Positions 1 to 5,844 of a stretch of 6,740 nt of DNA are shown one piece after another. Each line of letters begins with the position of its first letter. Within the stretch, counting starts at the first letter, position 1. The DNA is taken from assembly GCA_021783685.1 (NCBI GenBank), contig JAJXTQ010000110.1:1-6740 (forward strand), in the 5' to 3' direction. Under the pieces are notes generated by a model, which saw only the letters and a program-made list of their open reading frames with translations, had not been told where the DNA came from and ran no database searches. Made by a program: the position numbers and the translations under genes. The DNA is from Pseudomonadota bacterium (GTDB taxonomy: Bacteria; Pseudomonadota; Gammaproteobacteria; UBA5335).

Positions 1-552
1 AAAGGCGGCATCGATCATCGGGAGCCCTTGCGGCTTGCCGCCGCCTACAACCGCTGGGTGAACGGGCGCCTCTACGATGCCTGCGCCCGGCTCAGCGACG
101 CCGACTACCGGCGCAATCTGGGGGCGTTCTTCCGCTCGGTGCACGGCACCCTCAACCACCTGCTGCTGGGCGATCTGCTGTGGCTGGGGCGGCTGCAGGG
201 CAGCGCGCCGGCCTTCGCTGCGCTCGATGCCGAACTCCACGGCGATTTCGCGGCGCTCTACCTCGCGCGGATCGAAACCGACGGCGCCCTCTGCGCCGAG
301 GTCGAGGCGCTCGATGCCGAGTCGCTGGCGCAGCCGCTCCACTTCACCAGTCTGGTGACCGGCCGCGTCATGGTGTTGCCGCGCTGGGTGGCATGGACGC
401 AGCTGTTCAACCACCAGCTCCACCACCGCGGCCAGCTGACGGCGCTGCTGAGCCGGCTGGGCGTCGACTACGGCGACATCGACCTGATCCGGATGCCCGG
501 CGCCACCGAGGCCGCCACGCGCTCGCCACAACGAGAAGGAGGACCCCGATGA
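1..552 (+). CDS. DinB/YfiT-like four-helix-bundle protein, 5' end at or beyond window edge
   Basis: DinB-family proteins are small four-helix bundles that usually bind a divalent metal through three histidines; some act as thiol-dependent transferases, many are uncharacterised. Counting from the TTG at 28, the N-terminal helix carries AAYNRWVNGRLY (residues 4-15), the second helix HGTLNHLLLGD (39-49), and the last helix NHQLHHRGQ (128-136). His44, His129 or 132 and His133 are the likely metal ligands. The visible 174 residues are close to the normal family length. The TTG at 28 has GGAG only three bases before it, which is poor spacing, and the frame is open to base 1 (preceding residues KGGIDHREP), so the true start probably lies just outside the window; I therefore give the feature as partial. 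The stop overlaps the next start as ATGA (549-552), indicating translational coupling. The family call is firm; substrate and metal are unknown. Confidence 0.85.
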   Translation, partial: KGGIDHREPLRLAAAYNRWVNGRLYDACARLSDADYRRNLGAFFRSVHGTLNHLLLGDLLWLGRLQGSAPAFAALDAELHGDFAALYLARIETDGALCAEVEALDAESLAQPLHFTSLVTGRVMVLPRWVAWTQLFNHQLHHRGQLTALLSRLGVDYGDIDLIRMPGATEAATRSPQREGGPR

Positions 553-920
553 TCGATGCCGCCTTTGCCCAACGTTTCGCCGCCGAGTGGATTGCCGCCT
601 GGAACCGGCACGACCTCGATGCCATCGTCGCCCACTATGCCGACGACTTCGAAATGGCCTCGCCGCTGATCCCGCCACGAGCCGGCGAGCCGTCCGGCCG
701 GCTGCGCGGCAAGACCCGCGTCGGGGCTTATTGGGCACGCGCCCTGACGCCGCCCACGCTCACGGTGCCGCCCCGGTTGCGCTTCGAACCGATCGGCATC
801 CTCACCGGCGTCGACAGCGTGGCATTGCACTACCGCAGCCGACGCGGCCCGGCCGTGGAGGTGTTCGAGTTCGGTCCGGATGGCAAGGTCATCCGCGCCG
901 CCGCCCACTACGCACCCTGA
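549..920 (+). CDS. SnoaL-like / NTF2-fold small protein
   Basis: This 123-residue protein looks like a single SnoaL-like (NTF2 superfamily) cone-shaped alpha+beta domain. The opening helix with FAAEWIAAWNRHDLDAIVAHYADDFEM (residues 10-36) is the family signature: a helix with W-N-x-H-D-L-D-A, then a turn and a strand bearing D32-D33-F34. The middle has GKTRVGAYWARAL (54-66) and the end has the paired strands SVALHYRS and AVEVFEFGPDGKVIRAAAHY (residues 102-121). NTF2-fold proteins may be enzymes (isomerases, cyclases, hydrolases) or simple ligand binders, and no catalytic residue can be assigned here. The ATG is preceded by AAGGAGG at 536-542 with six bases of spacing and overlaps the DinB stop, so the start is secure. 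The gene lies between a DinB-like and a cupin gene in one operon, suggesting a shared small-molecule substrate (inference). Confidence 0.85.
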   Translation: MIDAAFAQRFAAEWIAAWNRHDLDAIVAHYADDFEMASPLIPPRAGEPSGRLRGKTRVGAYWARALTPPTLTVPPRLRFEPIGILTGVDSVALHYRSRRGPAVEVFEFGPDGKVIRAAAHYAP

Positions 921-935
921 ACCAAAGGAGCACCC

Positions 936-1427
936 ATGAGCAATGACACATCGCTGGTGGCGCTGCGCGCGGCCGACTGCCCACCGCGGGCGCGACCGTC
1001 GAACTACCCGGCCGCGATCCGGGCCTTGCTCGATGCGAAGCTCGCCGGACGCGAAAAGCGCCCGCTCGGCGAGCCGTTCGGCCTGCGCAACTTCGGCGTC
1101 AACCTGACGCGCCTGGCACCGGGCGCGATCTCCGCCCTGCGCCATGCCCACGCGCGGCAGGACGAGTTCATCTACGTGCTCGAAGGCACGCCGACGCTGG
1201 TCACCGATGCCGGCGAAACGCCGCTGGAGCCGGGCATGTGCGCGGGCTTTCGCGCCGGCTCCGGCGACGCGCACCAGCTCGTGAACCGCAGCGAGGCCGA
1301 GGTGCTGTACCTCGAAGTCGGCGACCGCACGCCGGGCGACAGCGCCACCTATCCGGACGATGATCTGGCGGCAACGCTGCTCGACGGCCAGTGGCGCTTC
1401 ACGCACGCGGACGGCACGCCGTACTGA
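936..1427 (+). CDS. Single-domain cupin protein
   Basis: This 163-residue protein has one conserved cupin barrel. Cupin motif 1 is visible as G63, H70-A-H72, E77 and G84 (in HAHARQDEFIYVLEG), giving three of the four usual metal ligands. Motif 2 is G100 through GDAHQLVN (110-117), with H113 as the fourth ligand. The leading 50 residues (SNYPAAIRALLDAKLAGREK) and the C-terminal tail with GDRTPGDSATYPDDDL (129-144) match the layout of many bacterial cupins annotated only as cupin domain-containing, some of them near sugar or transcription-factor genes. The start ATG follows AAAGGAG (924-930) by five bases. It sits 15 bases after the SnoaL-like gene on the same strand, so it is probably the last gene of that operon. 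A hairpin at 1473-1497 may end the transcript. Metal-binding capacity is well supported; the reaction, if any, is not known. Confidence 0.9.
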   Translation: MSNDTSLVALRAADCPPRARPSNYPAAIRALLDAKLAGREKRPLGEPFGLRNFGVNLTRLAPGAISALRHAHARQDEFIYVLEGTPTLVTDAGETPLEPGMCAGFRAGSGDAHQLVNRSEAEVLYLEVGDRTPGDSATYPDDDLAATLLDGQWRFTHADGTPY

Positions 1428-1472
1428 GCGGCGCAACCCACAGCGCGCACGCACTGGCGACGCCATCGCATT

Positions 1473-1497
1473 CGCCAGCCTGTACGGGTGGCTGGCG
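1473..1497 (+). terminator. Hairpin downstream of the cupin gene, possible terminator
   Basis: CGCCAGCC at 1473-1480 and GGCTGGCG at 1490-1497 form a perfect 8-bp, GC-rich stem with a nine-base loop, 45 bases after the cupin stop codon. There is no T tract after it, so it is not a classical Rho-independent terminator; it could be an RNA-stabilising 3' hairpin or a weak terminator. The stem is directly seen and the function is inferred. Confidence 0.35.
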
Positions 1498-1520
1498 CTG
1501 CACGCCATGGACGGCATCGG

Positions 1521-1600
1521 GCATGCGAGGGGCGGCTAGGGGCGGCTAGGGGCGGCTAGGGGCGGCGAGGGGCGGCGAGGGGCGGCGAGGGGCGGCGAAT
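1521..1600. repeat. 10-bp G-rich tandem repeat array with G-quadruplex pattern
   Basis: Seven consecutive 10-bp units are visible: three perfect GGCGGCTAGG copies (1531-1560), three GGCGGCGAGG copies (1561-1590) and a last unit GGCGGCGAAT (1591-1600). A degenerate unit precedes them (GCATGCGAGG, 7 of 10 matches). The units differ in a block pattern (T then G at position 7), which suggests duplication of variants by slippage. Each unit junction makes GGGG, so seven G4 tracts occur at exact 10-base spacing (first at 1529-1532) with six-base loops on the + strand. This satisfies the G3+N1-7 quadruplex pattern. The array lies between the cupin gene and a transposase relic and is not inside a convincing gene. 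Confidence 0.92.
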
Positions 1601-1625
1601 GATCGCAACGCCGGTCGCCATTCTG

Positions 1626-1984
1626 ATCAAGTGCCTGGTCGTCACCAATGAATGGACGTACGAGGTATTGCCCATCGACGTCCAGAGCGGCATCTGCGCC
1701 AGCCGCGTCATCGACGCCCTGTCAGGGCTGGTGCGCCGGCACGGCGCTCCGCGTCACTGCGGTCGGACCATGGCCCCCGTCAGCCCTTCCGTCCTGAAGC
1801 GGCCAGCCTCGAGACGGCGCTGATCAATCCGGCGCCGTGACCAAATGGCACCGCCGGGAACCTGAACGGGAAGTTCCGTGACGCCGGCCTCGGCATGGCG
1901 TGGTTTTGGCGCCGGATCGAGGCACGGGCGATCATCGAGACATGGGGGCGTCGCTCCGACGAGGCGCGCCCGCACGACAGCCTA
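1626..1984 (+). pseudogene. Decayed IS3-family transposase (OrfB, integrase core) fragment
   Basis: Segments of the IS3-family (IS407-like) transposase integrase core can be read in order across shifting frames. In the first frame IKCLVVTNEWTYEVLPIDV and then RVIDALSGLVRRHGAPRH (1626-1757) match the region before the second catalytic Asp. A one-base loss near 1755-1757 moves the frame, and LRSDHGP follows (1757-1777), equivalent to the conserved SDNGPEF. A short VSPSVLK piece reads in the first frame, then SLETALINPAP ends at a stop (1838-1840), where the family has a Trp in PWQNGT. The same frame continues with NGTAGNLNGKFRDAGL and later ARAIIETW and ARPHDSL (to 1984), equivalent to ESFNGKFRDECL and NEVRPHSSL. 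OrfA and the N-terminal half of OrfB are absent. This is a dead element; no terminal inverted repeats or target duplications could be identified. Confidence 0.82.
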
Positions 1985-1989
1985 GCCGC
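1981..1989 (-). repeat. Inverted single copy of the 10-bp repeat unit
   Basis: CCTAGCCGC at 1981-1989 is the exact reverse complement of nine bases of the GGCGGCTAGG unit found at 1531-1560, and the next base is a mismatch. It falls where similarity to the IS3 transposase stops (after the residues PHDSL). The match is directly seen; it could be chance in GC-rich DNA. Confidence 0.45.
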
Positions 1990-2148
1990 TGCGCGCGCGG
2001 GGATAGCGGCGAAACGGCGCGTCACCACAAGCCGGAGCCGCTGCCGACCGATATCCATTTGACGGCGGCGCTTGGCGGTGGAGCCGTTCGGCCGCGCGGT
2101 CCGGATGAGACCGTTCGCCCCTCTCGTGCCCCTTTGCGGAGAACTCAA
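1985..2148. other. Non-coding leader between the IS3 relic and the membrane-protein gene
   Basis: I see no recognisable gene here. The downstream gene's frame is open through this stretch and into the transposase relic, but the residues are arginine- and proline-rich out-of-frame sequence and resemble no family. A TTGACG hexamer lies at 2059-2064, but no acceptable -10 box follows at 16-18 bases. The only convincing signal is the ribosome binding site GGAGA at 2138-2142. Confidence 0.5.
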
Positions 2149-2922
2149 ATGACGCTGACGGCGCAAGATCGCCCACAGGTTCGGGAATGGATATTCGTCT
2201 TCGGCTGCGTCTGGTTTCTGGCCGGATTCATCGGTCCCATGATCGTGGTGCCCAGCGCCAATCAGGGACCGATGGTCGGGATTTTCATCACGGGCCCGCT
2301 CGGGGTCGTGACCGGGGCGGTCCTGGGAGGGCTCTCCGTCCTGTCCAAGGCAGAGCCCCGGCTGGCCAGAAGGCTGCTGTACGGACTGGCCGGGGCGGGC
2401 GTCATCGCCATCGTCTACTTCGTTACGCCATCACCGCGCAAGGAAGCGGACATCGTCGCCGGGACGCTGGAAGCATGCCGGTCACCCGCAACCCTGCGTG
2501 CGGAAACGGTCGCGCGGATGCAGTCCTTTTCCGAGCGGCAGTTCGCATCCTGGGGAAAGCCGAATCCATGGACTCGGGATGCGTGGGAAGAGCGATTCGA
2601 CGAATTGCTTGCCACCGAGGGCGGCGTGATCCTCACCCTCCACACGACGCGGATCGCGGCAGAGTACCGCGGAAAATCGCGCTGGGACGATGGGCGGATG
2701 ACCCTGTCCCCCTGGTCCGTCGTCGAACGACGGGACACCTTCTACGTGCCGGGCCCCTCAAGCGATTGCCGGGTACATCCGGTGGGCGCGCCGGTTGGTT
2801 ACCGGCTCCGCGGGCTCGTCAACATCTGGGAACCCCGGTCCTTGCCGGAATTGATGAATCTGTACCGCGCCGAACCGGCAGCGTTCGATTCAGGGATGCC
2901 GGGCGCGGGGCCGATGCCATGA
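2149..2922 (+). CDS. Unrecognised membrane protein, three TM helices plus periplasmic domain
   Basis: I do not recognise this 257-residue protein. Three hydrophobic segments are clear: about 14-34 (WIFVFGCVWFLAGFIGPMIVV), 41-64, glycine-rich, and 75-93 (GLAGAGVIAIVYFVTP). The loop after the second segment is basic (KAEPRLARR), so by the positive-inside rule the N terminus is cytoplasmic and the about 160-residue C-terminal part is periplasmic. That part has two cysteines (Cys110 and Cys207) that could form a disulfide, and a strand-rich middle. I start it at ATG 2149 because GGAGA (2138-2142) sits six bases upstream; the open frame continues to a GTG at 1900, but that part runs through the transposase relic. 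Base composition is lower in G+C than in neighbours: 2521-2580 has 35 of 60 G/C against 47 of 60 at 5281-5340. With the adjacent IS relic this hints at acquired DNA. Confidence 0.78.
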   Translation: MTLTAQDRPQVREWIFVFGCVWFLAGFIGPMIVVPSANQGPMVGIFITGPLGVVTGAVLGGLSVLSKAEPRLARRLLYGLAGAGVIAIVYFVTPSPRKEADIVAGTLEACRSPATLRAETVARMQSFSERQFASWGKPNPWTRDAWEERFDELLATEGGVILTLHTTRIAAEYRGKSRWDDGRMTLSPWSVVERRDTFYVPGPSSDCRVHPVGAPVGYRLRGLVNIWEPRSLPELMNLYRAEPAAFDSGMPGAGPMP

Positions 2923-2941
2923 TCGGGACGCTGTTGCGGGA

Positions 2942-3901
2942 TCAGGGTCGTGCGGCAGTTCGGTTCGACAGAAAAAAGTCGATGATCGCCGCGCTGGCGT
3001 CGAGCTGGTCGCTGGCCTGACCGACCACGAACCGTGGCGCGTATTGCGGACCGCCCGGCCACGTGTGGCCACCGCCCAGTATCGTCAGCAGCACGACCTG
3101 CGCGCCGGCACCACAGCCGGGGAAACGGGTGCGCGCGACCTGCGTGCCGTCCGGATCGGCCATTTGCGGCAGCATCTCGACCGGCGATGGCACGGCAGCG
3201 CAGCCATTCACGCGTCCCCACAAGGCCACGGTCTCGGGTGCGGAGAGCACGGTCCCGCCCTCGCCGCGCCCGCCGAAATCGACCACCTTGCCACCGCCGT
3301 AGGGGATGATCGGATCGGCATCGCCCTCGATCTGCAGCACCGAGACCGCGCGCGCGGGCCGACAATGCGGCGCGAGGTCGGCCGGCATCGGTCCGGCCAC
3401 GGGCGCGATGGCGCTGATCGCTCCGGCGAGCTCGCAAGCCAGCCGGTGCGTGAACAAGGCACCGTTCGAGATGCCGGTGGCGAACACGCTCCCCCGGTCG
3501 ATGGGGTAGTTGCGCCCGACTTCCTCGAGGAGCGCCCGCACGAAGGCAACGTCATCGGTCTTGTTCTTGATGGTCGAGCGACCGTCGTTCCAGTGCCGAT
3601 CGACGCCGTCGGGATAGACGATGACCAGCCCGCGCGCATCGGCGATGGCGTCGAACCGGGTGAGGCGGACCATGCTTTCGGCCGTGCCGCCGCCGCCGTG
3701 GAACGCCAGAACCACCGGGAACCCGCCGGCCGGCAGGGTCACGCGCGGCGCATGGACGACATAGCTGCGGTCGATGCCATCGACCCGGATGTGGACCTTG
3801 GCGTCATCCGCCCGCCAACGCGCCTCCGCCGCTGAGGTCATGAGCGCCCAGCACAGCGCCATGACGAGTCCGGACAGCAGGCGCGGGGCTGACGACGGCA
3901 T
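2942..3901 (-). CDS. Secreted PHB-depolymerase/feruloyl-esterase-like alpha/beta hydrolase
   Basis: This 319-residue protein belongs to the LpqC/poly(3-hydroxybutyrate) depolymerase-like esterase group. An N-terminal signal peptide is visible (basic PRLLSG, hydrophobic core to about residue 22, probable cleavage after AEA at 25-27). The oxyanion region is FHGGGGTAE (68-75), the nucleophile elbow is GISNGA with Ser145, the acid is probably Asp196 in GDADPIIPY, and the His is His279 in GGGHTWPGG. Four cysteines remain after cleavage (156, 180, 234, 263), compatible with disulfides in the periplasm or outside. It should hydrolyse ester bonds; whether the substrate is polyester, feruloylated glycan or another ester cannot be told, and no substrate-binding or linker domain is present. 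I chose ATG 3901 because GGGGAG lies eight bases upstream; a GTG at 3937 lacks such a site. It converges on the membrane-protein gene with 19 bases between stops. Confidence 0.9.
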   Translation of the reverse strand: MPSSAPRLLSGLVMALCWALMTSAAEARWRADDAKVHIRVDGIDRSYVVHAPRVTLPAGGFPVVLAFHGGGGTAESMVRLTRFDAIADARGLVIVYPDGVDRHWNDGRSTIKNKTDDVAFVRALLEEVGRNYPIDRGSVFATGISNGALFTHRLACELAGAISAIAPVAGPMPADLAPHCRPARAVSVLQIEGDADPIIPYGGGKVVDFGGRGEGGTVLSAPETVALWGRVNGCAAVPSPVEMLPQMADPDGTQVARTRFPGCGAGAQVVLLTILGGGHTWPGGPQYAPRFVVGQASDQLDASAAIIDFFLSNRTAARP

Positions 3902-4062
3902 GGCGGGTTCTCCCCATTGCAAACCGGCAGGAGGCACGATGGGCGCAAGTCATCGGGCCGCGTTGCGCCGCGCCCGGCGGGTCTCGATGCACGGGATCGC
4001 CGGGGATGCGATGCGGTCGAAGCGCATGATTTCCGATCGGGTCCGGCATTGCAACCGGGTCA

Positions 4063-4102
4063 CGGCGCGGCGTGGGGGGCAGGTGCGCCGGTCTTTTTTT
4101 TT
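4063..4102 (+). terminator. Weak hairpin plus T9 tract in the gap between the esterase and DUF6165 genes
   Basis: CGGCGC (4063-4068) can pair with GCGCCG (4085-4090), and nine T residues follow at 4094-4102 on the + strand. The 6-bp stem has a long 16-base loop, so it is a poor Rho-independent terminator. Both flanking genes are on the - strand, so if it works it would stop antisense transcription rather than a known gene. The rest of the 242-base gap (3902-4143) shows no gene. Confidence 0.25.
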
Positions 4103-4143
4103 CGGCGAGTCCGGCGACGGCGCGTCCCCGCAGTGGTTGCTGA

Positions 4144-4554
4144 TCAGGGCCGTCGAGGCAGGGCGTAGTCGGCGTAGGATTTTTCCTCGATCAGCGCCGA
4201 ACCGAGGCGCAGATTGATCTCGCGCTTGAGAGCGGCGCGTCGGTCGTTCTGGTGGTACACGGCGCGGGCCAGCGCGATGAACGCCGCATCGAAGGCCTGC
4301 GCCCGCTCCTTGTCGCGGATGTCGTCCTCGACGTCCCACAGCGCCTCGTTGACCGCCTTCAGCGCCACCCGCAGATCGTCGATCGCGACGCCCTGCGCGG
4401 CGGCCGATGCGTCCCAGGCCGCCTGCAACTGCGTCAGTTCATGACTCACATTGTGGCGCTTGACGGGATCGGCGATCCGCGCCTGCTTGATTTCGAGGAT
4501 GGTGATCTTGTCGATCAGCTCGCCGTAGGAGACGGGGATCCGGATTTCACTCAT
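4144..4554 (-). CDS. DUF6165 family protein
   Basis: This 136-residue protein matches what I recall of the DUF6165 family: a short conserved start (IPVSYGELIDKITILEIK, residues 6-23), then a largely helical middle, and the conserved NEALWDVEDDIRDKE (69-83) and NDRRAALKREINLRLGSALIEEKSY (103-127) segments. It has no signal peptide or membrane helix and is charged throughout, so it is probably cytoplasmic. The function of the family is unknown to me; I would not assign one. The ATG is preceded by AGGAA (4561-4565) with six bases of spacing. It lies 75 bases downstream of ccmI on the same strand, but a good sigma70-like promoter in that gap suggests it is transcribed on its own. Length is about normal for the family. 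The family name comes from memory and should be confirmed by a profile search. Confidence 0.8.
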   Translation of the reverse strand: MSEIRIPVSYGELIDKITILEIKQARIADPVKRHNVSHELTQLQAAWDASAAAQGVAIDDLRVALKAVNEALWDVEDDIRDKERAQAFDAAFIALARAVYHQNDRRAALKREINLRLGSALIEEKSYADYALPRRP

Positions 4555-4590
4555 GGGCCATTCCTGAACGCTCGCTCGTGACGGGGCGCG

Positions 4591-4619
4591 AGTCTAGCGG
4601 CGCTCGGTCCCGGGGTAAA
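4591..4619 (-). promoter_or_regulatory. Candidate sigma70 promoter for the DUF6165 gene
   Basis: On the - strand, TTTACC (4614-4619, four of six matches to TTGACA) and TAGACT (4591-4596, four of six to TATAAT) are separated by exactly 17 bases. Transcription would begin near 4584, about 30 bases before the ATG at 4554, leaving room for the AGGAA ribosome site. It lies in the only non-coding gap of this side of the window. Confidence 0.4.
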
Positions 4620-4629
4620 CCCGCAGCGG

Positions 4630-5844
4630 TCACGGGCTGGCGCCGGCCGGGGCCGGCTGGCCGCCGATCCGCAGCGACACCTGCGAATCGGGCTTCCAGT
4701 GCGCCGCCACCGGCGCGGCGCGGGGATCATCGGGCGCGCCTTCGGCCGAGCCGCCGGTGGAGATGCGGGCGCTGATCCACAGCGTCTCGAGCGCCGAAAG
4801 CCGCCGCGTCGGCAGCAGGCTCATGTCGTCGGTCAGCACCAGATCGAGGGGCAGGTCGGCCACGCGCCGGCGCACCGCAGCGACCGGCATGCCGCCTTGG
4901 GGGTTGTCCCGGACCACCACGAAAACCGTGGCGTCGGCCGGCAGTGTGGACGCGAGTTCCGGAGCGAGCCCGATCCGCACCGTCGGCCCGGCGGTGGCCG
5001 TCGGCGCGGCCGACGCGGGTCCGGCGGCATCCGGCGATTGCCCGATCTGGGTCAGCGTCTCACGCAGGCGTGCCGCGACCGGCGCATCGGGCGCAATCAG
5101 CGTCAACAGATGCCGCCAGTGCCGGCCCGCCGTCCCGGCATCGCCGGCCGCCATCGCCGCCACGCCCGCCAGCCACAGGCTTTGCGCGTGATCGGCGTCG
5201 ATCGCCAGGGCTTCGGCCAGCAAGCCGTTCGCCTCGGCAGACCATTGCGGCGGCTCACTTTGCAGGGCCAGTGCCTGGGCACGCTGGGCGAGCAGATCGG
5301 GGTCCCGGGGCTCGAGCGCCAGCGCGCGGCCGAAGGCCTGTGCCGCATCGGCCTGTCGCCCCAGCCCCGCGTACGCCCGGCCGAGCAGAATCCAGCCCTC
5401 GCGCTCGTCGGGATGGCTTTCCAGCCGTTGCGCCAGCGTCTGCGCCAGCTTGGTCAGATCGGCCTGCACGGGCGGCGGATCGACCGCGCGCCAGTCGCCC
5501 ACCCCGGCATAGACGCCCACTGCCAGCAGCGGGACCGCGAGCGCCAAGACGACGGCCGTACGGCGGCGCGGCGCGGATGCCGGGACGGGCGCGTGCACCT
5601 GGCCGGCCCAATCGGTGAGCAGGGCCGCCTCCAGTTCCGCGCGGCGCACGCGCGCCTGCTCCGCGTCGATCAACCCTTCGGCCAGTTCGGCGGCGAGCTC
5701 GGCCTGCTTGCGCCGGTGGATGGCCAGGAGCGCGTCCCGCTCCTCCTGCACCGGCGCGGCGCCGCGCCACAGCGGCCGGGCCACCAGCAAGGCGGCGACC
5801 ACCGTCGCGAGCAGGCACGAGGCCGCGAATACAACCGTCGTCAT
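4630..5844 (-). CDS. ccmI: Cytochrome c maturation protein CcmI (CycH)
   Basis: CcmI is the System I component that binds the C-terminal end of apocytochrome c and delivers it to the CcmF/CcmH haem-ligation complex on the outer face of the inner membrane. The 404 residues show the normal architecture: TM helix 1 (about 4-22), a cytoplasmic helical loop with the RDALLAIHRRKQAELAAEL pattern (36-54) rich in charged heptads, TM helix 2 (about 97-114), then a periplasmic TPR region (clear repeat at 148-181 with GWILLGRAYAGLGR), and after an Ala/Pro/Thr linker (270-287) a C-terminal strand-rich domain (288-395) typical of gamma- and betaproteobacterial CcmI. The ATG overlaps the ccmH stop (5841-5844) and has GAGGA nine bases upstream, so it is translationally coupled. 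The gene is intact and of normal length. Confidence 0.94.
   Translation of the reverse strand: MTTVVFAASCLLATVVAALLVARPLWRGAAPVQEERDALLAIHRRKQAELAAELAEGLIDAEQARVRRAELEAALLTDWAGQVHAPVPASAPRRRTAVVLALAVPLLAVGVYAGVGDWRAVDPPPVQADLTKLAQTLAQRLESHPDEREGWILLGRAYAGLGRQADAAQAFGRALALEPRDPDLLAQRAQALALQSEPPQWSAEANGLLAEALAIDADHAQSLWLAGVAAMAAGDAGTAGRHWRHLLTLIAPDAPVAARLRETLTQIGQSPDAAGPASAAPTATAGPTVRIGLAPELASTLPADATVFVVVRDNPQGGMPVAAVRRRVADLPLDLVLTDDMSLLPTRRLSALETLWISARISTGGSAEGAPDDPRAAPVAAHWKPDSQVSLRIGGQPAPAGASP

Noticed and set aside
468..1517. A 349-codon open frame on the - strand covering the SnoaL-like and cupin genes.
   Set aside because: It is antisense to two well-supported genes, resembles no family, is rich in Arg and Ala as expected of a GC-rich shadow frame, and has no good ribosome site.
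1521..1600. Tandem repeat considered as a CRISPR array or iteron origin.
   Set aside because: There are no spacers between the units, the unit is only 10 bp, and no cas or replication initiator gene is present.
1599..1823. A 74-codon open frame starting with ATG right after the repeat array, as a possible small gene.
   Set aside because: Its residues are the first part of the broken IS3 transposase and its tail is the frameshifted remainder, so it is not an independent gene.
2059..2064. TTGACG hexamer as a -35 box for the membrane-protein gene.
   Set aside because: The bases 16-18 positions downstream (around AGCCGT) bear no resemblance to a -10 box.
1900..2148. N-terminal extension of the membrane protein back to a GTG at 1900.
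   Set aside because: The extension runs through the transposase relic in another frame, looks like random Arg/Pro-rich sequence, and the ATG at 2149 has a well-spaced GGAGA.
3044..3835. A 263-codon open frame on the + strand opposite the esterase gene.
   Set aside because: It is antisense to a gene with a full catalytic triad and signal peptide and shows no family pattern of its own.
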